64,000 bases of DNA from Nostoc sp. FACHB-280 (GTDB lineage: Bacteria > Cyanobacteriota > Cyanobacteriia > Cyanobacteriales > Nostocaceae), in assembly GCF_014697615.1 (NCBI RefSeq), contig NZ_JACJSD010000002.1:186001-250000 (forward strand), given 5' to 3'. Shown piece by piece: positions 35,289-45,928 of this stretch; within the stretch, counting starts at the first letter, position 1; every line of letters starts with the position of its first letter. The translations under genes and the position numbers were made by a program. The notes below the pieces were generated by a model. The model had not been told where the DNA came from, did no database searches, and saw only the letters and a list, made by a program, of their open reading frames with translations.

Positions 35289-35684
35289 ATGTCTCGTCAA
35301 CTAGCAATCATCATTGAGAATGAAGGTGCGATGAAATTACCATCGAATATGGACTTAAAAAATGAAGGACTTATTTTCGGGAATAATTTGCCTGTAGCAG
35401 ATATTTTACTTGAAGATATTGCACTAGAACTAGAGATTGTTCCTCTTAGTGAATTTATTAAACATGAAAATGACGACGAAGAATTACAAAATAATCTTCA
35501 ATGGTATGATCCGCAACAGGGATTAGATACTGTTGAGAAACTCTTTTCATATCTTCTTGCCCATCCTCAAGCTGATAAAAGCCCTGAAGGTATATGGTGG
35601 GTTTTGTGGGACTTGCGTGCTGTGGAGTTAATATTGCGTAAAGCTGTGGAAAAACAAACTCGCTTTTATTTTTTAGAGTGGTAA
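35289..35684 (+). CDS. Unknown small acidic protein
   Basis: 131 residues, acidic, with a helical middle (VEKLFSYLLAHPQADKSP) and a Trp-rich end (GIWWVLWDLRAVELILRK). An internal ATG at 35328 (MKLPSNMDLK) is an alternative start. No family recognised. Its position behind the 301-residue protein suggests co-expression, though the 172-base gap allows its own promoter. AT-rich like its neighbour. Confidence 0.5.
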   Translation: MSRQLAIIIENEGAMKLPSNMDLKNEGLIFGNNLPVADILLEDIALELEIVPLSEFIKHENDDEELQNNLQWYDPQQGLDTVEKLFSYLLAHPQADKSPEGIWWVLWDLRAVELILRKAVEKQTRFYFLEW

Positions 35685-35800
35685 CAATTGTAGTAGCATC
35701 ATAAGTTTAAAACAGATGTATAATTTTTTTGTTAGTAGCAAATACAGAATTATTTACTACTAACTGTATACTTATAACTGAATTCAACACTAAATAAGCA

Positions 35801-36388
35801 CTAATCTAAATTCAAAATTGGTAAATCGCCACTATTATCTTCTAGAGCTTTTTCTGCCATTTGTGATGTCACCCAATGACGATAATCTATGAGTAGCTGA
35901 TGCAACAACCTTTGCTTAACAGTAACTAAGACACTCTTGAGCAAACCATTGCCCGTAGCTTCTAAAATTGGCTTTGGAGTGAGAGAAAATGGTGGAGGTA
36001 ATTCTACTTGTACTTCTAAATCAGCTTTTCCTTCCAGACGAGTGCCATTGCTAGATTGATGTGGTGATAAATAACCTTTTAAATTGAGGCTAAAACGTTG
36101 GTTAATATACTCAAACCCTCGGATTTCACAACCTACTGAGCGCAGATAAATTACACTATTTGATTCTGCCCAAACCCTCATATCTACAGTTGGTTGAATA
36201 CTCAATGTCATAAAAGACAAAGGACGCATTTTTAACCGAAATACTTCCTCAGAAAGCTGTTGGACACGACTGTTATCAACTAACGCATTCACCAATCTTT
36301 GAGGCTGCCGTAAGTAATGTTGAATAGGAATAGGCTGTTGCGGTACAGCAATTTTTACCGATTGAGAAGCAGTAAATCTTGTAGGCAT
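35801..36388 (-). CDS. DUF1997 family protein
   Basis: 195 residues with the DUF1997 pattern: beta-strand-rich core (VFRLKMRPLSFMTLSIQPTV, RSVGCEIRGFEYINQRFSLN), then a helical C-terminal block (LVTVKQRLLHQLLIDYRHWV). The family is widespread in cyanobacteria and plastids, probably lipid-binding by fold, function not assigned. ATG start, convergent with the unknown gene upstream. Confidence 0.85.
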   Translation of the reverse strand: MPTRFTASQSVKIAVPQQPIPIQHYLRQPQRLVNALVDNSRVQQLSEEVFRLKMRPLSFMTLSIQPTVDMRVWAESNSVIYLRSVGCEIRGFEYINQRFSLNLKGYLSPHQSSNGTRLEGKADLEVQVELPPPFSLTPKPILEATGNGLLKSVLVTVKQRLLHQLLIDYRHWVTSQMAEKALEDNSGDLPILNLD

Positions 36389-36693
36389 GATTTTGCAGAC
36401 AGCAGTTATTTGATACCTTTATATGTTAATAAATTTAGTACAATTATTATTTTAATCAAATCAAATAATAGGTATAGATATTCCTTTTGTATGACTTACG
36501 ACTTTAATCATAGATTTATTAAATTGAAATATTTTTAAAATAAATTATTACTATTTTTATAATTATAAATCAAATTGCAGCTATTTAGAAAAAATCCTTT
36601 TTTTCAGTATAAATATCAAAAATATAAAAAATTATACCAGTATTAAAAATATGATAAATAAGAGAAAAACTAAAATATATTGACGTTACATTC
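36389..36693. other. Gap of 305 bases, very AT-rich
   Basis: Divergent promoter region, almost only A and T. No gene or repeat array seen. Confidence 0.5.
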
Positions 36694-38349
36694 ATGAAGC
36701 ACCGCTTTCACATATTATTACTGTTATTTTGGTTAGCTCTTGGTACAGCTTTACGCTTTTTGCGTCTAGCATCTTTGCCTCCTTGGACTGATGAGTGTGC
36801 CACGATGGTTTTTAGCCTGGGAAATAGCTTTCGCACAGTACCACTCAATGAAGTTATTAGTTCAGATATACTGTTGCAGCCGTTACAAGCTAATCCAGAA
36901 ATGGGAATTAATGCCGTTATTGAGCAACTGTTGACTGAAAGTACTCATCCGCCTGTTTATTTTGCGTTAGCCCATTTCTGGATGAAGATTTTCTCACCAG
37001 CAGGGGAAATCGCCTCGATCTGGGCAGCGCGATCGCTCAGTGCTGTGTTAGGTGTTGTCTCAATTCCCGCTATATTTAGCCTTGCCTATCTGACCTTTCG
37101 TTCTAAATTAGTGGGTCAAATGGCCGCTGTAATGATGGCGGTTTCGCCCTTTGCTGTATTTCTAGGTAGGGAAGCACGACATTATACTTTGGCGATGTTA
37201 CTGATCATTGCTTCTTTATGCTGCGGTATAAAAGCAATTCAAAACATCCATCGTCAGCAATCTCTACCTATATGGTTGGTATTTACTTGGGTAGCAATCA
37301 ACAGTTTAGGAGTCGCCACCCATTATTTTTTTGCCCTAACTCTAGCTACGGAAGCTTTAGTTTTATTTGTTCATCTTTGGCAAAATCGTCAGCAAAATAC
37401 TAAACAAATTTATTGGCGTATTGGCATAGCTGTTTTAGGTACGCTGATTGGATGTGTTGTCTGGATACCATTACTCCAAAGTATCCCCAATCATGATTTA
37501 ACAAATTGGGTAAATATTAGTAACCCTCATACCAGATGGTTAGAACCATTAGGGCGGTTATTGCTGTGGAATATGAGTATGCTGTTGCTTCTACCTTCTG
37601 CACTGACTAGCTTACCTCTAGAAATTACGATTGTGTCTGGTGTAGCAACTTTTTTATTTTTGTGCTGGAGTCTGCCGAAGCTCAGTTATGGATTAAAAAC
37701 TCTCAAGGATAACCCTCATAGAATTTTAGGAATACAAATTTTGAGTGGTTATATCTTCATAGCAATTTTTATCTGTTTATTTTTTACTTATGGTTTGGGT
37801 AAGGACTTAACTTTAGCAGCTAGATTTCAATTTGTATATGCTCCAGCCGTAATTTTGTTGTTAGGTGCTGCATTAGCAGGCTTTTGGCAACATCAACTGA
37901 ATGGTAAAGTTGTTGTCACGATAATTTTGCTGATGGCAATGTTAGGGGGGATGATTGTAAGTTGGAATCTCGGCTATCTGCAAAACCAACGCCCAGATAT
38001 TCTCGCCACACTTATATCTAAAGCATCTCCAAATAAGGTATTAATTGCTACAACACATATTCATCATGGGCAAACAGGTAGAATGATGGGATTAGCTTGG
38101 GAATTTCAAAAACAACGTGATTCTCGTGTACAGTTTTTCTTAGCTGGTAAAGATGCAGACAATCAAAGTTATACCGAAGCTGTGCAACTATTACAAGAAA
38201 AAATAGCTACAATCCAGCGACCTCTTGATGTATGGTTAGTGGAATTCCGTACAACCATCAATTTGTCATCTCAGCAATGTTTTATCGATACAGAATATGG
38301 TAAATCTACTGGTGAATATAATTACAAACTGTACCGCTGTCCAAAATAG
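36694..38349 (+). CDS. GT39-like membrane glycosyltransferase
   Basis: 551 residues with about ten TM segments. The first luminal loop has the acidic pair in PPWTDECATM, as in PMT/ArnT-type GT39 enzymes that use polyprenyl-phosphate sugars. Further motifs: HPPVYFALAHFW and FLGREARHYTLA (ArnT-style loop with REARHY). The C-terminal 110 residues are a soluble periplasmic-type domain. Substrate unknown; glycoprotein or polysaccharide modification is the family's role. Confidence 0.85.
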   Translation: MKHRFHILLLLFWLALGTALRFLRLASLPPWTDECATMVFSLGNSFRTVPLNEVISSDILLQPLQANPEMGINAVIEQLLTESTHPPVYFALAHFWMKIFSPAGEIASIWAARSLSAVLGVVSIPAIFSLAYLTFRSKLVGQMAAVMMAVSPFAVFLGREARHYTLAMLLIIASLCCGIKAIQNIHRQQSLPIWLVFTWVAINSLGVATHYFFALTLATEALVLFVHLWQNRQQNTKQIYWRIGIAVLGTLIGCVVWIPLLQSIPNHDLTNWVNISNPHTRWLEPLGRLLLWNMSMLLLLPSALTSLPLEITIVSGVATFLFLCWSLPKLSYGLKTLKDNPHRILGIQILSGYIFIAIFICLFFTYGLGKDLTLAARFQFVYAPAVILLLGAALAGFWQHQLNGKVVVTIILLMAMLGGMIVSWNLGYLQNQRPDILATLISKASPNKVLIATTHIHHGQTGRMMGLAWEFQKQRDSRVQFFLAGKDADNQSYTEAVQLLQEKIATIQRPLDVWLVEFRTTINLSSQQCFIDTEYGKSTGEYNYKLYRCPK

Positions 38350-38454
38350 CAGAGTCGAGTTAAAAAAACAAGTTAAATCAATGTTTTGTTTCTTCAAGTC
38401 TTAATTCGCTGCGGTATAGTCGATGAATCTCACAATAATTTCTGTTTCAAGGTT

Positions 38455-39333
38455 ATGTCATTATCTATTGCTCATTTAGGCCCACCAGGTACTTATGCAG
38501 AACAAGCGGCGGTTTTATATGTCAACTGGCTAACCAAAGCAACGGGAATTGAAGCTACTTTATGCCCATATCCCAGTATAGCTCAGTCACTCCAAGCCGT
38601 GGCGGCAGGCAAAACACAGTTAGCGGTTGTACCAGTAGAAAACTCTATTGAAGGTAGTGTGACTATGACAATGGATGCACTATGGCAATTGGATAGTTTA
38701 CAAATTCAATTGGCTTTAGTGATGCCCATTGTTCATAGCTTAATTTCTGGTGCTTCTGGCTTAGATAAAATTGAAAAGGTTTATTCTCACCCCCAGGCTT
38801 TAGCCCAATGCCAAAATTGGTTGGGACAATCTCTGCCAAATGTACAAATCATACCGAATAATTCTACAACAGAAGCTCTACAATTATTAAAGCAAGATTT
38901 GACAGCAGCTGCGATCGCCTCTTCTAGAGCCGCCCAACTCTACAACTTGCCAATTCTCGCCCAAGGCATTAATGACTATCCTGAAAACTGTACTCGCTTT
39001 TGGGTAGTGAGTCAAAATAACGCCAAGTTTGAATATCACATCAATAATTTAAATCCTACTCATAGCTCTTTAGCTTTTAGCTTACCTGCAAATATGCCTG
39101 GTGCGTTAATTAAACCTCTGCAAGTATTTGCTGAACTAGGAATTAATCTCAGCAGAATTGAATCTCGTCCTACCAAGCGTTCTTTAGGAGAATATGTGTT
39201 TTTCCTTGACCTAGAGACAGATATTCAACAACCAAAAATGCAATCTGCTCTAGCCGATTTAATAGAATATCTAGAAATCTTAAAAATCTTTGGTAGTTAT
39301 GGTGTTTTAGCAGTTAACACTTTGGAACTATAA
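38455..39333 (+). CDS. pheA: Prephenate dehydratase
   Basis: Converts prephenate to phenylpyruvate, the phenylalanine branch. I start at ATG 38455 because the conserved beginning IAHLGPPGTYAEQAA follows; a TTG 23 codons upstream lengthens the frame without homology. The catalytic-domain segment NCTRFWVVS is intact, and the C-terminal ACT domain, with ESRPTKRSLGEYVFFLD, binds phenylalanine for feedback control. 292 residues, typical of monofunctional enzymes. Confidence 0.94.
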   Translation: MSLSIAHLGPPGTYAEQAAVLYVNWLTKATGIEATLCPYPSIAQSLQAVAAGKTQLAVVPVENSIEGSVTMTMDALWQLDSLQIQLALVMPIVHSLISGASGLDKIEKVYSHPQALAQCQNWLGQSLPNVQIIPNNSTTEALQLLKQDLTAAAIASSRAAQLYNLPILAQGINDYPENCTRFWVVSQNNAKFEYHINNLNPTHSSLAFSLPANMPGALIKPLQVFAELGINLSRIESRPTKRSLGEYVFFLDLETDIQQPKMQSALADLIEYLEILKIFGSYGVLAVNTLEL

Positions 39334-39538
39334 TTGCAAAATTAACTGCTAAATGATTCGATCCTTAATAGTATTTTGTTCAGAAGTTTTTTTCTACAGG
39401 CAGAATTCAGGAGTCAGAATTTAAATTACATATCCCTTATTGTTTCTGGACATCATTAGCGTCTACTCTTGCATGAATAAATAATTAGGAAACTGCAAGG
39501 TAGAACGCTAATAAGACTCGTATTCTAGTTAATTTAGC

Positions 39539-40189
39539 TTACGACTTCTGATTGAAAGTATCTTTCAACACTGAGCGAGCAGCTAAATGATTACGGGTAG
39601 AAGTTAAAATTTCCGCTTCTCGTTCTAAACGAGAGGCCGTATCTTGCATTTCTAACAATGATTGTTGTTCGGCTGCAACGCCATAGAGGTTACTAGCTAC
39701 CCAGTAAGATAGCTCTATTGGCAAGTCTGGTAATTCTTCTGGTAGTTCAATATTTTGTTCTGTTAACTTAGCCGAGAGGCGTACTACATCTTTGAGCAAC
39801 TGTTCAACTTCTGCTCCCAAAGGGCGCAAATCTTTGCTAGGTGGCTCATCTTCTATCCACTGTACCAAACCGACACGATAAGGCTTTTCTCGCACATACT
39901 CTAAGACACGAAATCGTTGCTGTCCGAGAGTCAGCATCTTCATCCGGTCGTCTGGTAGGCGCTGGTAATGGATAATTTCTGCACAACAGCCAACATTGGC
40001 AATTGTACCTTTTACTGGATCGACCATTAATACTCCAAACCTGCGATCGCTCTCCAAAATCGTGTTCATCATGATTCGGTAGCGAAATTCAAAGATATGT
40101 AATGGTAATGGTCTGGTAGGAAAAAGAACTACTTCGGGTAACGGGAACAGAGGTAGTTCACGAACAGCAATTCTAGATGAAGATGTCAT
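39539..40189 (-). CDS. Lon N-terminal-domain (LON substrate-binding) protein
   Basis: 216 residues comprising only the LON substrate-recognition domain: RELPLFPLPEVVLFPTRPLP at the front, EFRYRIMMNTI, and a helical back part. There is no AAA+ or protease domain. In plants and cyanobacteria such solo LON domains are adaptors of unknown function. It lies downstream of rpsJ, its usual place in cyanobacteria. Confidence 0.9.
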   Translation of the reverse strand: MTSSSRIAVRELPLFPLPEVVLFPTRPLPLHIFEFRYRIMMNTILESDRRFGVLMVDPVKGTIANVGCCAEIIHYQRLPDDRMKMLTLGQQRFRVLEYVREKPYRVGLVQWIEDEPPSKDLRPLGAEVEQLLKDVVRLSAKLTEQNIELPEELPDLPIELSYWVASNLYGVAAEQQSLLEMQDTASRLEREAEILTSTRNHLAARSVLKDTFNQKS

Positions 40190-40530
40190 TGTTACCTTAG
40201 TATAAATTTAATTTTAAAAATTTATTGTTCTCTGCTTTCCCGTACTTTATTTACATTCTATCACTAAATAAAAAGCCCTGAGATCAATTTTCTCAGGGCT
40301 AGTTCAGTATTCACACTATAGTCATTGGTAAAAAAATCAGTAACCAAGAGCTAGAACTCAGTATTTAGAAGCATACTGCTAAGTTTGAATTGTTTGGCAA
40401 AACCTGACACTAAGGCTAGGCTATGAACTTACCGCACAGTATTCTGTATGAGTTGTGAATAAATTAACTGGGTTTAATAATGCGTTAATTAGTCTTGATT
40501 CCTGAATTCTCACTGCTAAATTTTTCTAAA
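40190..40530. other. Gap of 341 bases with the str-cluster terminator
   Basis: Holds the hairpin at 40274-40300 that ends the ribosomal transcript. Otherwise AT-rich with no gene. Confidence 0.6.
40274..40300 (-). terminator. Intrinsic terminator downstream of rpsJ
   Basis: Perfect 10-bp arms AGCCCTGAGA and TCTCAGGGCT; on the minus strand the second arm is followed by TTTTTATTTAG. Confidence 0.9.
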
Positions 40531-40848
40531 CTACAGTTTGACTTCAATATCAACACCAGATGGCAAATCCAACTTCATTAAAGCATCAATAGTTTTAGAA
40601 GAAGGCTGGTAGATGTCAATAATTCTGCGGTGAGTACGGGTTTCAAAATGTTCCCGTGAATCTTTATCTACGTGCGGAGAACGCAATACGCAATAGATTT
40701 TCCGTTTTGTAGGTAAGGGAATTGGGCCTATGGCTGTCGCGTTAGTCCGGTTAGCTGTATCTACAATCTTCTCGCAAGATGTATCCAACAATCGACGGTC
40801 AAAAGCTTTTAAACGAATTCTAATTTTCTGCTGTTGTAGAGTTGCCAT
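40531..40848 (-). CDS. rpsJ: 30S ribosomal protein S10
   Basis: 105 residues, the normal S10 length, with [20 protein letters not shown], the tip loop [20 protein letters not shown] and the end DIEVKL. In cyanobacteria rpsJ lies at the end of the str cluster rather than at the head of the S10 operon. The same order is found here, separated from tuf by 211 bases containing a terminator, so it may be partly expressed on its own. S10 also acts in transcription antitermination with NusB. Confidence 0.97.
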   Translation of the reverse strand: MATLQQQKIRIRLKAFDRRLLDTSCEKIVDTANRTNATAIGPIPLPTKRKIYCVLRSPHVDKDSREHFETRTHRRIIDIYQPSSKTIDALMKLDLPSGVDIEVKL

Positions 40849-41003
40849 CTTTAATTTTCCAGGTTCTGATTTATTAGGGGAGTGGGGAATAGATACGGGG
40901 CTTCAAGAAAGTAAAAAGTTAAAAGGTAAAAGATTTTTTCTTTTGACTTTTGCCTTTTATGTTTTAACTTCTAGCCCCTACTCACACAATTAAGTTCAGA
41001 TAA

Positions 41004-41037
41004 AAGAGCAGAGAGGCGTTCTACCATCTCTGCTCTT
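41004..41037 (-). terminator. Intrinsic terminator downstream of tuf
   Basis: Perfect 11-bp arms AAGAGCAGAGA (41004-41014) and TCTCTGCTCTT (41027-41037); on the minus strand the stem is followed by TTATC. It separates tuf from rpsJ, so rpsJ needs readthrough or its own promoter. Confidence 0.88.
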
Positions 41038-41059
41038 AATTATTTAGAGTAAAAGGGTA

Positions 41060-42289
41060 CTACTTGACGATTTTTGCGACTACACCAGCACCGATGGTGC
41101 GGCCACCTTCACGAATCGCAAAGCGCATACCTTGTTCAATAGCGATCGCGTTGATCAATTCTACGGTCACTTTGATGCGATCGCCTGGCATCACCATTTC
41201 TACTGCTTCACCTTCATCAGAGGTAAAAGCTTTAATGGTGCCGGTTACATCAGTTGTCCGCACATAGAACTGAGGACGGTAGCCTGCGAAGAATGGTGTT
41301 TTACGACCACCTTCTTTTTCAGTGAGTACGTATACTTCACCTTCAAACTGGGTGTGAGGAGTAATAGAACCGGGTTTAGCAATTACCATACCCCGTTCAA
41401 TATCTTCTTTTTTCAGACCACGCAGCAGTACACCAGCGTTGTCCCCTGCCAAGCCTTCATCAAGGCTCTTCTTGAACATTTCAATCCCGGTAACAGTAGT
41501 ACTACGAGTATCTTTCAGACCCACTAGTTCTACGGTATCGTTCACCTTAACTTTGCCGCGTTCGATACGTCCGGTAGCCACTGTACCACGACCTGTGATG
41601 GTGAATACGTCTTCTACCGCCATCAAGAAGGGTTTGTCAATGTCACGCTCTGGATCAGGGATGTAAGAATCTACCGCATCCATCAATTCGTAAATTTTAT
41701 CCACCCAAGGATCTTCCCCACGTTGGGTTTTGGGTGCAGAGGTCATTTTTTCCAGAGCTTTCAGACCAGAACCTTTAATCACAGGAATATTATCACCATC
41801 AAACTCATAGCTCGATAGTAGTTCCCGAACTTCTAGTTCGACCAACTCTAGCAATTCTTCGTCGTCTACCATGTCTTCTTTGTTCAAAAAGACAACTAGT
41901 TTAGGAACCCCTACTTGACGAGCTAACAGAATGTGTTCACGAGTTTGGGGCATAGGGCCGTCGGTAGCCGCTACTACAAGAATAGCGCCGTCCATTTGTG
42001 CTGCACCAGTGATCATGTTTTTCACATAGTCAGCGTGTCCCGGACAGTCTACGTGAGCATAGTGACGATTTGCGGTCTCATACTCAACGTGAGCAGTGTT
42101 AATTGTAATACCCCGTGCTTTCTCTTCAGGTGCGTTGTCGATTTGGTCATAACCTTTAGCTTCGGCTTGACCGAGAGCAGCTAAGGTCATGGTGATAGCT
42201 GCTGTTAAAGTAGTTTTACCGTGGTCAACGTGGCCAACAGTACCGATGTTAACGTGGGGTTTATTTCTTTCAAACTTTGCGCGTGCCAT
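41060..42289 (-). CDS. tuf: Elongation factor Tu
   Basis: 409 residues. GTPase domain with G1 GHVDHGKTT, the switch regions [15 protein letters not shown] and [11 protein letters not shown], and NKEDMVDD, then two beta-barrel domains ending [19 protein letters not shown]. The length includes the short insertion seen in cyanobacterial EF-Tu. It delivers aminoacyl-tRNA to the ribosome. The start lies 22 bases after the fusA stop. Confidence 0.98.
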   Translation of the reverse strand: MARAKFERNKPHVNIGTVGHVDHGKTTLTAAITMTLAALGQAEAKGYDQIDNAPEEKARGITINTAHVEYETANRHYAHVDCPGHADYVKNMITGAAQMDGAILVVAATDGPMPQTREHILLARQVGVPKLVVFLNKEDMVDDEELLELVELEVRELLSSYEFDGDNIPVIKGSGLKALEKMTSAPKTQRGEDPWVDKIYELMDAVDSYIPDPERDIDKPFLMAVEDVFTITGRGTVATGRIERGKVKVNDTVELVGLKDTRSTTVTGIEMFKKSLDEGLAGDNAGVLLRGLKKEDIERGMVIAKPGSITPHTQFEGEVYVLTEKEGGRKTPFFAGYRPQFYVRTTDVTGTIKAFTSDEGEAVEMVMPGDRIKVTVELINAIAIEQGMRFAIREGGRTIGAGVVAKIVK

Positions 42290-42311
42290 GAATGCTCGTT
42301 TCCTTTTCTAA

Positions 42312-44390
42312 TTAAGCGTTCCCTTTGCTTTTTGCAATGATAGTTTCAGCCACGCTGCGAGGCACCTCTTCGTAGTGGCTGAACTCCATCGTAAAAATAC
42401 CTCGACCTTGGGTTTTCGACCGGATATCGGTAGCGTAGCCAAACATGGTTGCCAGTGGAACTTTGGATGCCACTTTAGCGAGTCCCTGTTCAGTGCTTTG
42501 GCTTTCAATCTGCCCTCGGCGGGAGATGAGGTCTCCAATAACGTTCCCGATAAAGTCTTCAGGAACTTCCACTTCAACTTTCATCATAGGCTCTAATAGT
42601 ACTGGTGAAGCTTTCAGCACAGCTTCTTTCATCGCCATTGAACCAGCAATTTTGAAAGCCATTTCCGAAGAGTCTACATCGTGGTAAGAACCATGAACTA
42701 GCGTCGCTTTCACGTCAATCAGGGGATATCCAGCTAAAATCCCAGATTCACAGCTTTCTTTCATACCTTGCTCGGCGGGGCCAATGTACTCTTTAGGTAC
42801 TACGCCACCGACAATTTTAGAGACGAATTCAAAGCCGGTACCGGGTTCTCCTGGCTCCAAATTGATCACAACGTGACCATATTGACCCTTACCACCACTT
42901 TGGCGGATGAACTTACCTTCCACGTTGGTAACTGCTTTCCGAATCGTTTCGCGGTAAGCTACTTGTGGCGCACCAACATTCGCTTCCACCTTGAATTCGC
43001 GTAACATCCGATCCACCAGAATTTCTAGGTGGAGTTCTCCCATCCCTGCAATTACAGTTTGGTTTGTTTCTGGATCAACATTGACGCGGAAGGTTGGGTC
43101 TTCTTCGGAGAGAGATTGCAGAGCCTTGGATAGCTTATCCATGTCGTTCTTGGTTTTGGGTTCAACCGCTACCGAGATCACAGGCTCTGGAATAAATAGG
43201 GATTCCAGTATTACTGGTGCGCCTTCATCAGTGATAGTATCACCTGTTAAGGTATCTTTTAATCCTAACGCAGCACCCAAATCACCAGCCCGTAGTTCCT
43301 CTACGTCTTGACGATCATCTGCCTTCATTAGAACTAAGCGGGAAATGCGTTCTTTTTTATTCTTGGTAGCATTTAATACATAACTACCCTTTTTCAGAAC
43401 ACCAGAATAAACACGAACAAAGGTTAGGCGACCGTAAGGGTCAGCCATAATCTTAAATGCCAAAGCAGCTAGAGGTTCGTTGTCATCCGCCCGGCGCTCG
43501 ACTGTATCACCATTTGCAAGTGTGCCTTGAATGGGAGGTACTTCTGTTGGCGCGGGTAGGTAATCTACAACTGCATCCAACATTAACTGCACGCCTTTGT
43601 TTTTAAAGGCTGAACCACAAAGCACAGGCACGATTGTGCCGGCAATTGTCCCTTTGCGAAGGGCTGCCCGGATTTCTTCTTCTGTCAGTGCTTCGCCATC
43701 GAAGTACTTAGTCATCAAAGCGTCATCGGTTTCAGCTACTGCTTCTACCAGCTTGGTGTAGTACTCTTCAGCTTGCTCTTGCACCTCTGAAGGGATATCC
43801 GTTTCTTGGATATCTGTACCTTGGTCGTTGTTGTAAATGTATGCACGCTTCCGCACCAAGTCTACAATGCCTTTGAAGTCGTTTTCGCTACCAATGGGCA
43901 GTTGAATTGCAATGGCATTTGCTCTTAGGCGATCGCGCATTTGCTCATGAACTCTGTAGAAGTTCGCGCCTGTGCGATCCATTTTATTAATAAAGGCGAT
44001 CCGAGGTACTGCGTAACGGTCTGCTTGCCGCCACACTGTCTCCGATTGGGGTTGAACACCACCTACAGAACAAAATACAGCAATTACACCATCTAATACG
44101 CGCATGGAGCGTTCTACTTCAATGGTGAAGTCTACGTGACCAGGAGTATCGATAATGTTAATTTGATAATCTTTCCAACTGGTACTGATTGCCGCAGCAG
44201 TGATGGTGATTCCCCGCTCCCGCTCCTGTTCCATCCAGTCGGTTACAGCTGTTCCTTCGTGAACTTCACCAATTTTATGAATTATCCCAGAGTAAAATAA
44301 TATTCTCTCTGTTGTTGTTGTTTTGCCCGCATCTATGTGCGCCGCAATACCGATATTGCGTACTTTCTCTAGCGGGTTTGTACGTGCCAC
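42312..44390 (-). CDS. fusA: Elongation factor G
   Basis: 692-residue translocase GTPase. G1 [15 protein letters not shown], the switch segment [23 protein letters not shown] and NKMDRTG are intact; domains III-V follow ([30 protein letters not shown]). It works with tuf, rpsG and rpsL, which are around it on the same strand. It catalyses tRNA-mRNA movement on the ribosome and, with RRF, ribosome recycling. Confidence 0.98.
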   Translation of the reverse strand: MARTNPLEKVRNIGIAAHIDAGKTTTTERILFYSGIIHKIGEVHEGTAVTDWMEQERERGITITAAAISTSWKDYQINIIDTPGHVDFTIEVERSMRVLDGVIAVFCSVGGVQPQSETVWRQADRYAVPRIAFINKMDRTGANFYRVHEQMRDRLRANAIAIQLPIGSENDFKGIVDLVRKRAYIYNNDQGTDIQETDIPSEVQEQAEEYYTKLVEAVAETDDALMTKYFDGEALTEEEIRAALRKGTIAGTIVPVLCGSAFKNKGVQLMLDAVVDYLPAPTEVPPIQGTLANGDTVERRADDNEPLAALAFKIMADPYGRLTFVRVYSGVLKKGSYVLNATKNKKERISRLVLMKADDRQDVEELRAGDLGAALGLKDTLTGDTITDEGAPVILESLFIPEPVISVAVEPKTKNDMDKLSKALQSLSEEDPTFRVNVDPETNQTVIAGMGELHLEILVDRMLREFKVEANVGAPQVAYRETIRKAVTNVEGKFIRQSGGKGQYGHVVINLEPGEPGTGFEFVSKIVGGVVPKEYIGPAEQGMKESCESGILAGYPLIDVKATLVHGSYHDVDSSEMAFKIAGSMAMKEAVLKASPVLLEPMMKVEVEVPEDFIGNVIGDLISRRGQIESQSTEQGLAKVASKVPLATMFGYATDIRSKTQGRGIFTMEFSHYEEVPRSVAETIIAKSKGNA

Positions 44391-44530
44391 AGTAGCCTCC
44401 TATAGTTTTTGCCTCATGATATCTTGTATATTACTCTTTGTTAAGATTCTATACTTTTACGGATTACCGTCTGGATTTTTATCAGTCGGCGATATACCGC
44501 TTATTGAGGCAAGATATATCGCTGTGCTGC

Positions 44531-45001
44531 TTAATAACGATAGTGTGCAAAGGCTTTGTTAGCTTCAGCCATCCGGTGCGTTTCTTCACGCTTACGGATT
44601 GCATTACCTGTTTCGTTGGCTGCATCCATTAACTCATTAGCTAATTTGCCAGCCATTGTGCGCCCTGGCCTGGAGCGCGAAAATTGTACTAGCCAACGCA
44701 GAGCTAGGGTAGTGCCGCGTTCGGAACGGACTTCCATTGGTACTTGGTAAGTTGCACCACCTACACGACGCGCTTTCACTTCTACCAATGGTGTGGCATT
44801 ACGTACTGCTCTTTCAAAGGTTTCTATTGCAGGATTTCCAGTGCGCTCCTCAATAGTTTTCATTGCATCATAAACAATGCGGGCGGCTAAGGATTTCTTG
44901 CCGTGACGCATGATCCGGCGAATTATCATGCTCACCAGCCGACTATTATAAACGGAGTCAGGCGGAACTGGCCGCCTTTGAACTACACCACGACGAGACA
45001 T
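44531..45001 (-). CDS. rpsG: 30S ribosomal protein S7
   Basis: 156 residues with [20 protein letters not shown], the rRNA-binding helix [20 protein letters not shown] and the C-terminal helix [21 protein letters not shown]7 nucleates the 30S head. It is separated from rpsL by an unusual 403-base spacer and from fusA by 140 bases. Confidence 0.98.
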   Translation of the reverse strand: MSRRGVVQRRPVPPDSVYNSRLVSMIIRRIMRHGKKSLAARIVYDAMKTIEERTGNPAIETFERAVRNATPLVEVKARRVGGATYQVPMEVRSERGTTLALRWLVQFSRSRPGRTMAGKLANELMDAANETGNAIRKREETHRMAEANKAFAHYRY

Positions 45002-45404
45002 ACTTTACCCTTACATTCGGAATTTGGCAACGAAATTATATGCTATCAGACCGCGCAGTACTGGAGTGGTGGAAGCTGCCACTCAGACTGCTGCAATTTT
45101 TTTACACATTTGCAGCGACCCTGAATTGCTGATTTGCTATCTTGGATGGGATAGACAAAGCGACAACATCACAGGTATGAGTTGACAAATGAAAATGCTG
45201 CTGTCGCTTACAGCAATTTTCATTAAACCTACACTTGCTCGCTGAGTGCAGGCTGGCAGTGGTAGCTGAACTAATTTAAATTTTGAAAATAGAGGCTTGT
45301 ATCTATTTTCACAACTGTTTAATGGCGATCGCTAACTTTTTATATTTTTATCGCTTCCAGAGAAAGCGACTAATCGCCACTAGGCACGACTAATCGCCTC
45401 TGCC
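45002..45404 (-). other. 403-base structured spacer between rpsL and rpsG
   Basis: No gene. It contains a hairpin with arms TGAAAAT-GCTG and CAGC-AATTTTCA (45190-45222), a repeated GGCGATTAGTCG motif near the rpsL end, and a GC-rich dyad near rpsG. The gene spacing is long for a ribosomal operon, so the stretch may carry an internal promoter for rpsG-fusA-tuf or RNA regulation. Confidence 0.6.
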
Positions 45405-45791
45405 TTATTTTTTAGCGGCTTCTTTCGGGCGTTTGGTTCCATACTTGGAACGACCTTGTTTGCGGTCTTTTACACCTGCCGTGTCTAATGTGCCACGAAT
45501 GATGTGGTATCTTACGCCTGGTAAGTCTTTAACCCGGCCACCACGAATCATGACTACGGAGTGTTCTTGTAAGTTGTGACCAATGCCTGGAATGTAGGCT
45601 GTTACCTCAAATCCAGATGTCAGTCTTACCCTTGCTACCTTACGGAGAGCTGAGTTAGGCTTTTTAGGTGTGGTTGTGTAGACTCTTGTACAAACACCGC
45701 GCCGTTGCGGGCATTGCTTGAGAGCTGGAGACTTGGTTTTCTGACGCGCTTTTTCGCGTTCGCTACGTATTAGTTGCTGTATGGTTGGCAT
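45405..45791 (-). CDS. rpsL: 30S ribosomal protein S12
   Basis: 128 residues. Decoding-centre loop [18 protein letters not shown] and the second loop [16 protein letters not shown] are exact. It contains the lysines where streptomycin resistance arises, here the wild-type Lys in both loops. First gene of the str cluster. It needs no further comment on function. Confidence 0.98.
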   Translation of the reverse strand: MPTIQQLIRSEREKARQKTKSPALKQCPQRRGVCTRVYTTTPKKPNSALRKVARVRLTSGFEVTAYIPGIGHNLQEHSVVMIRGGRVKDLPGVRYHIIRGTLDTAGVKDRKQGRSKYGTKRPKEAAKK

Positions 45792-45898
45792 GGGTCACAG
45801 CGCGTGAAGCTGCTTAGGGGTCTAAGTTTTAACAAATCCTGATTATATCTTTTTTAGTACTTTTTTGTCAAATTACTTTGACTGTTCAACAGCTAAAT

Positions 45899-45928
45899 GT
45901 CAATAGTGATAAATTTTTGACTATTGAC
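45899..45928. repeat. STRR-type hairpin overlapping a gene end
   Basis: GTCAATAGT and ACTATTGAC, perfect 9-bp arms, then further ATTGACC/ATTGACT heptamers to about 45945. The minus-strand stop codon of the IscA-like gene (45921-45923) lies in this array. Confidence 0.85.
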
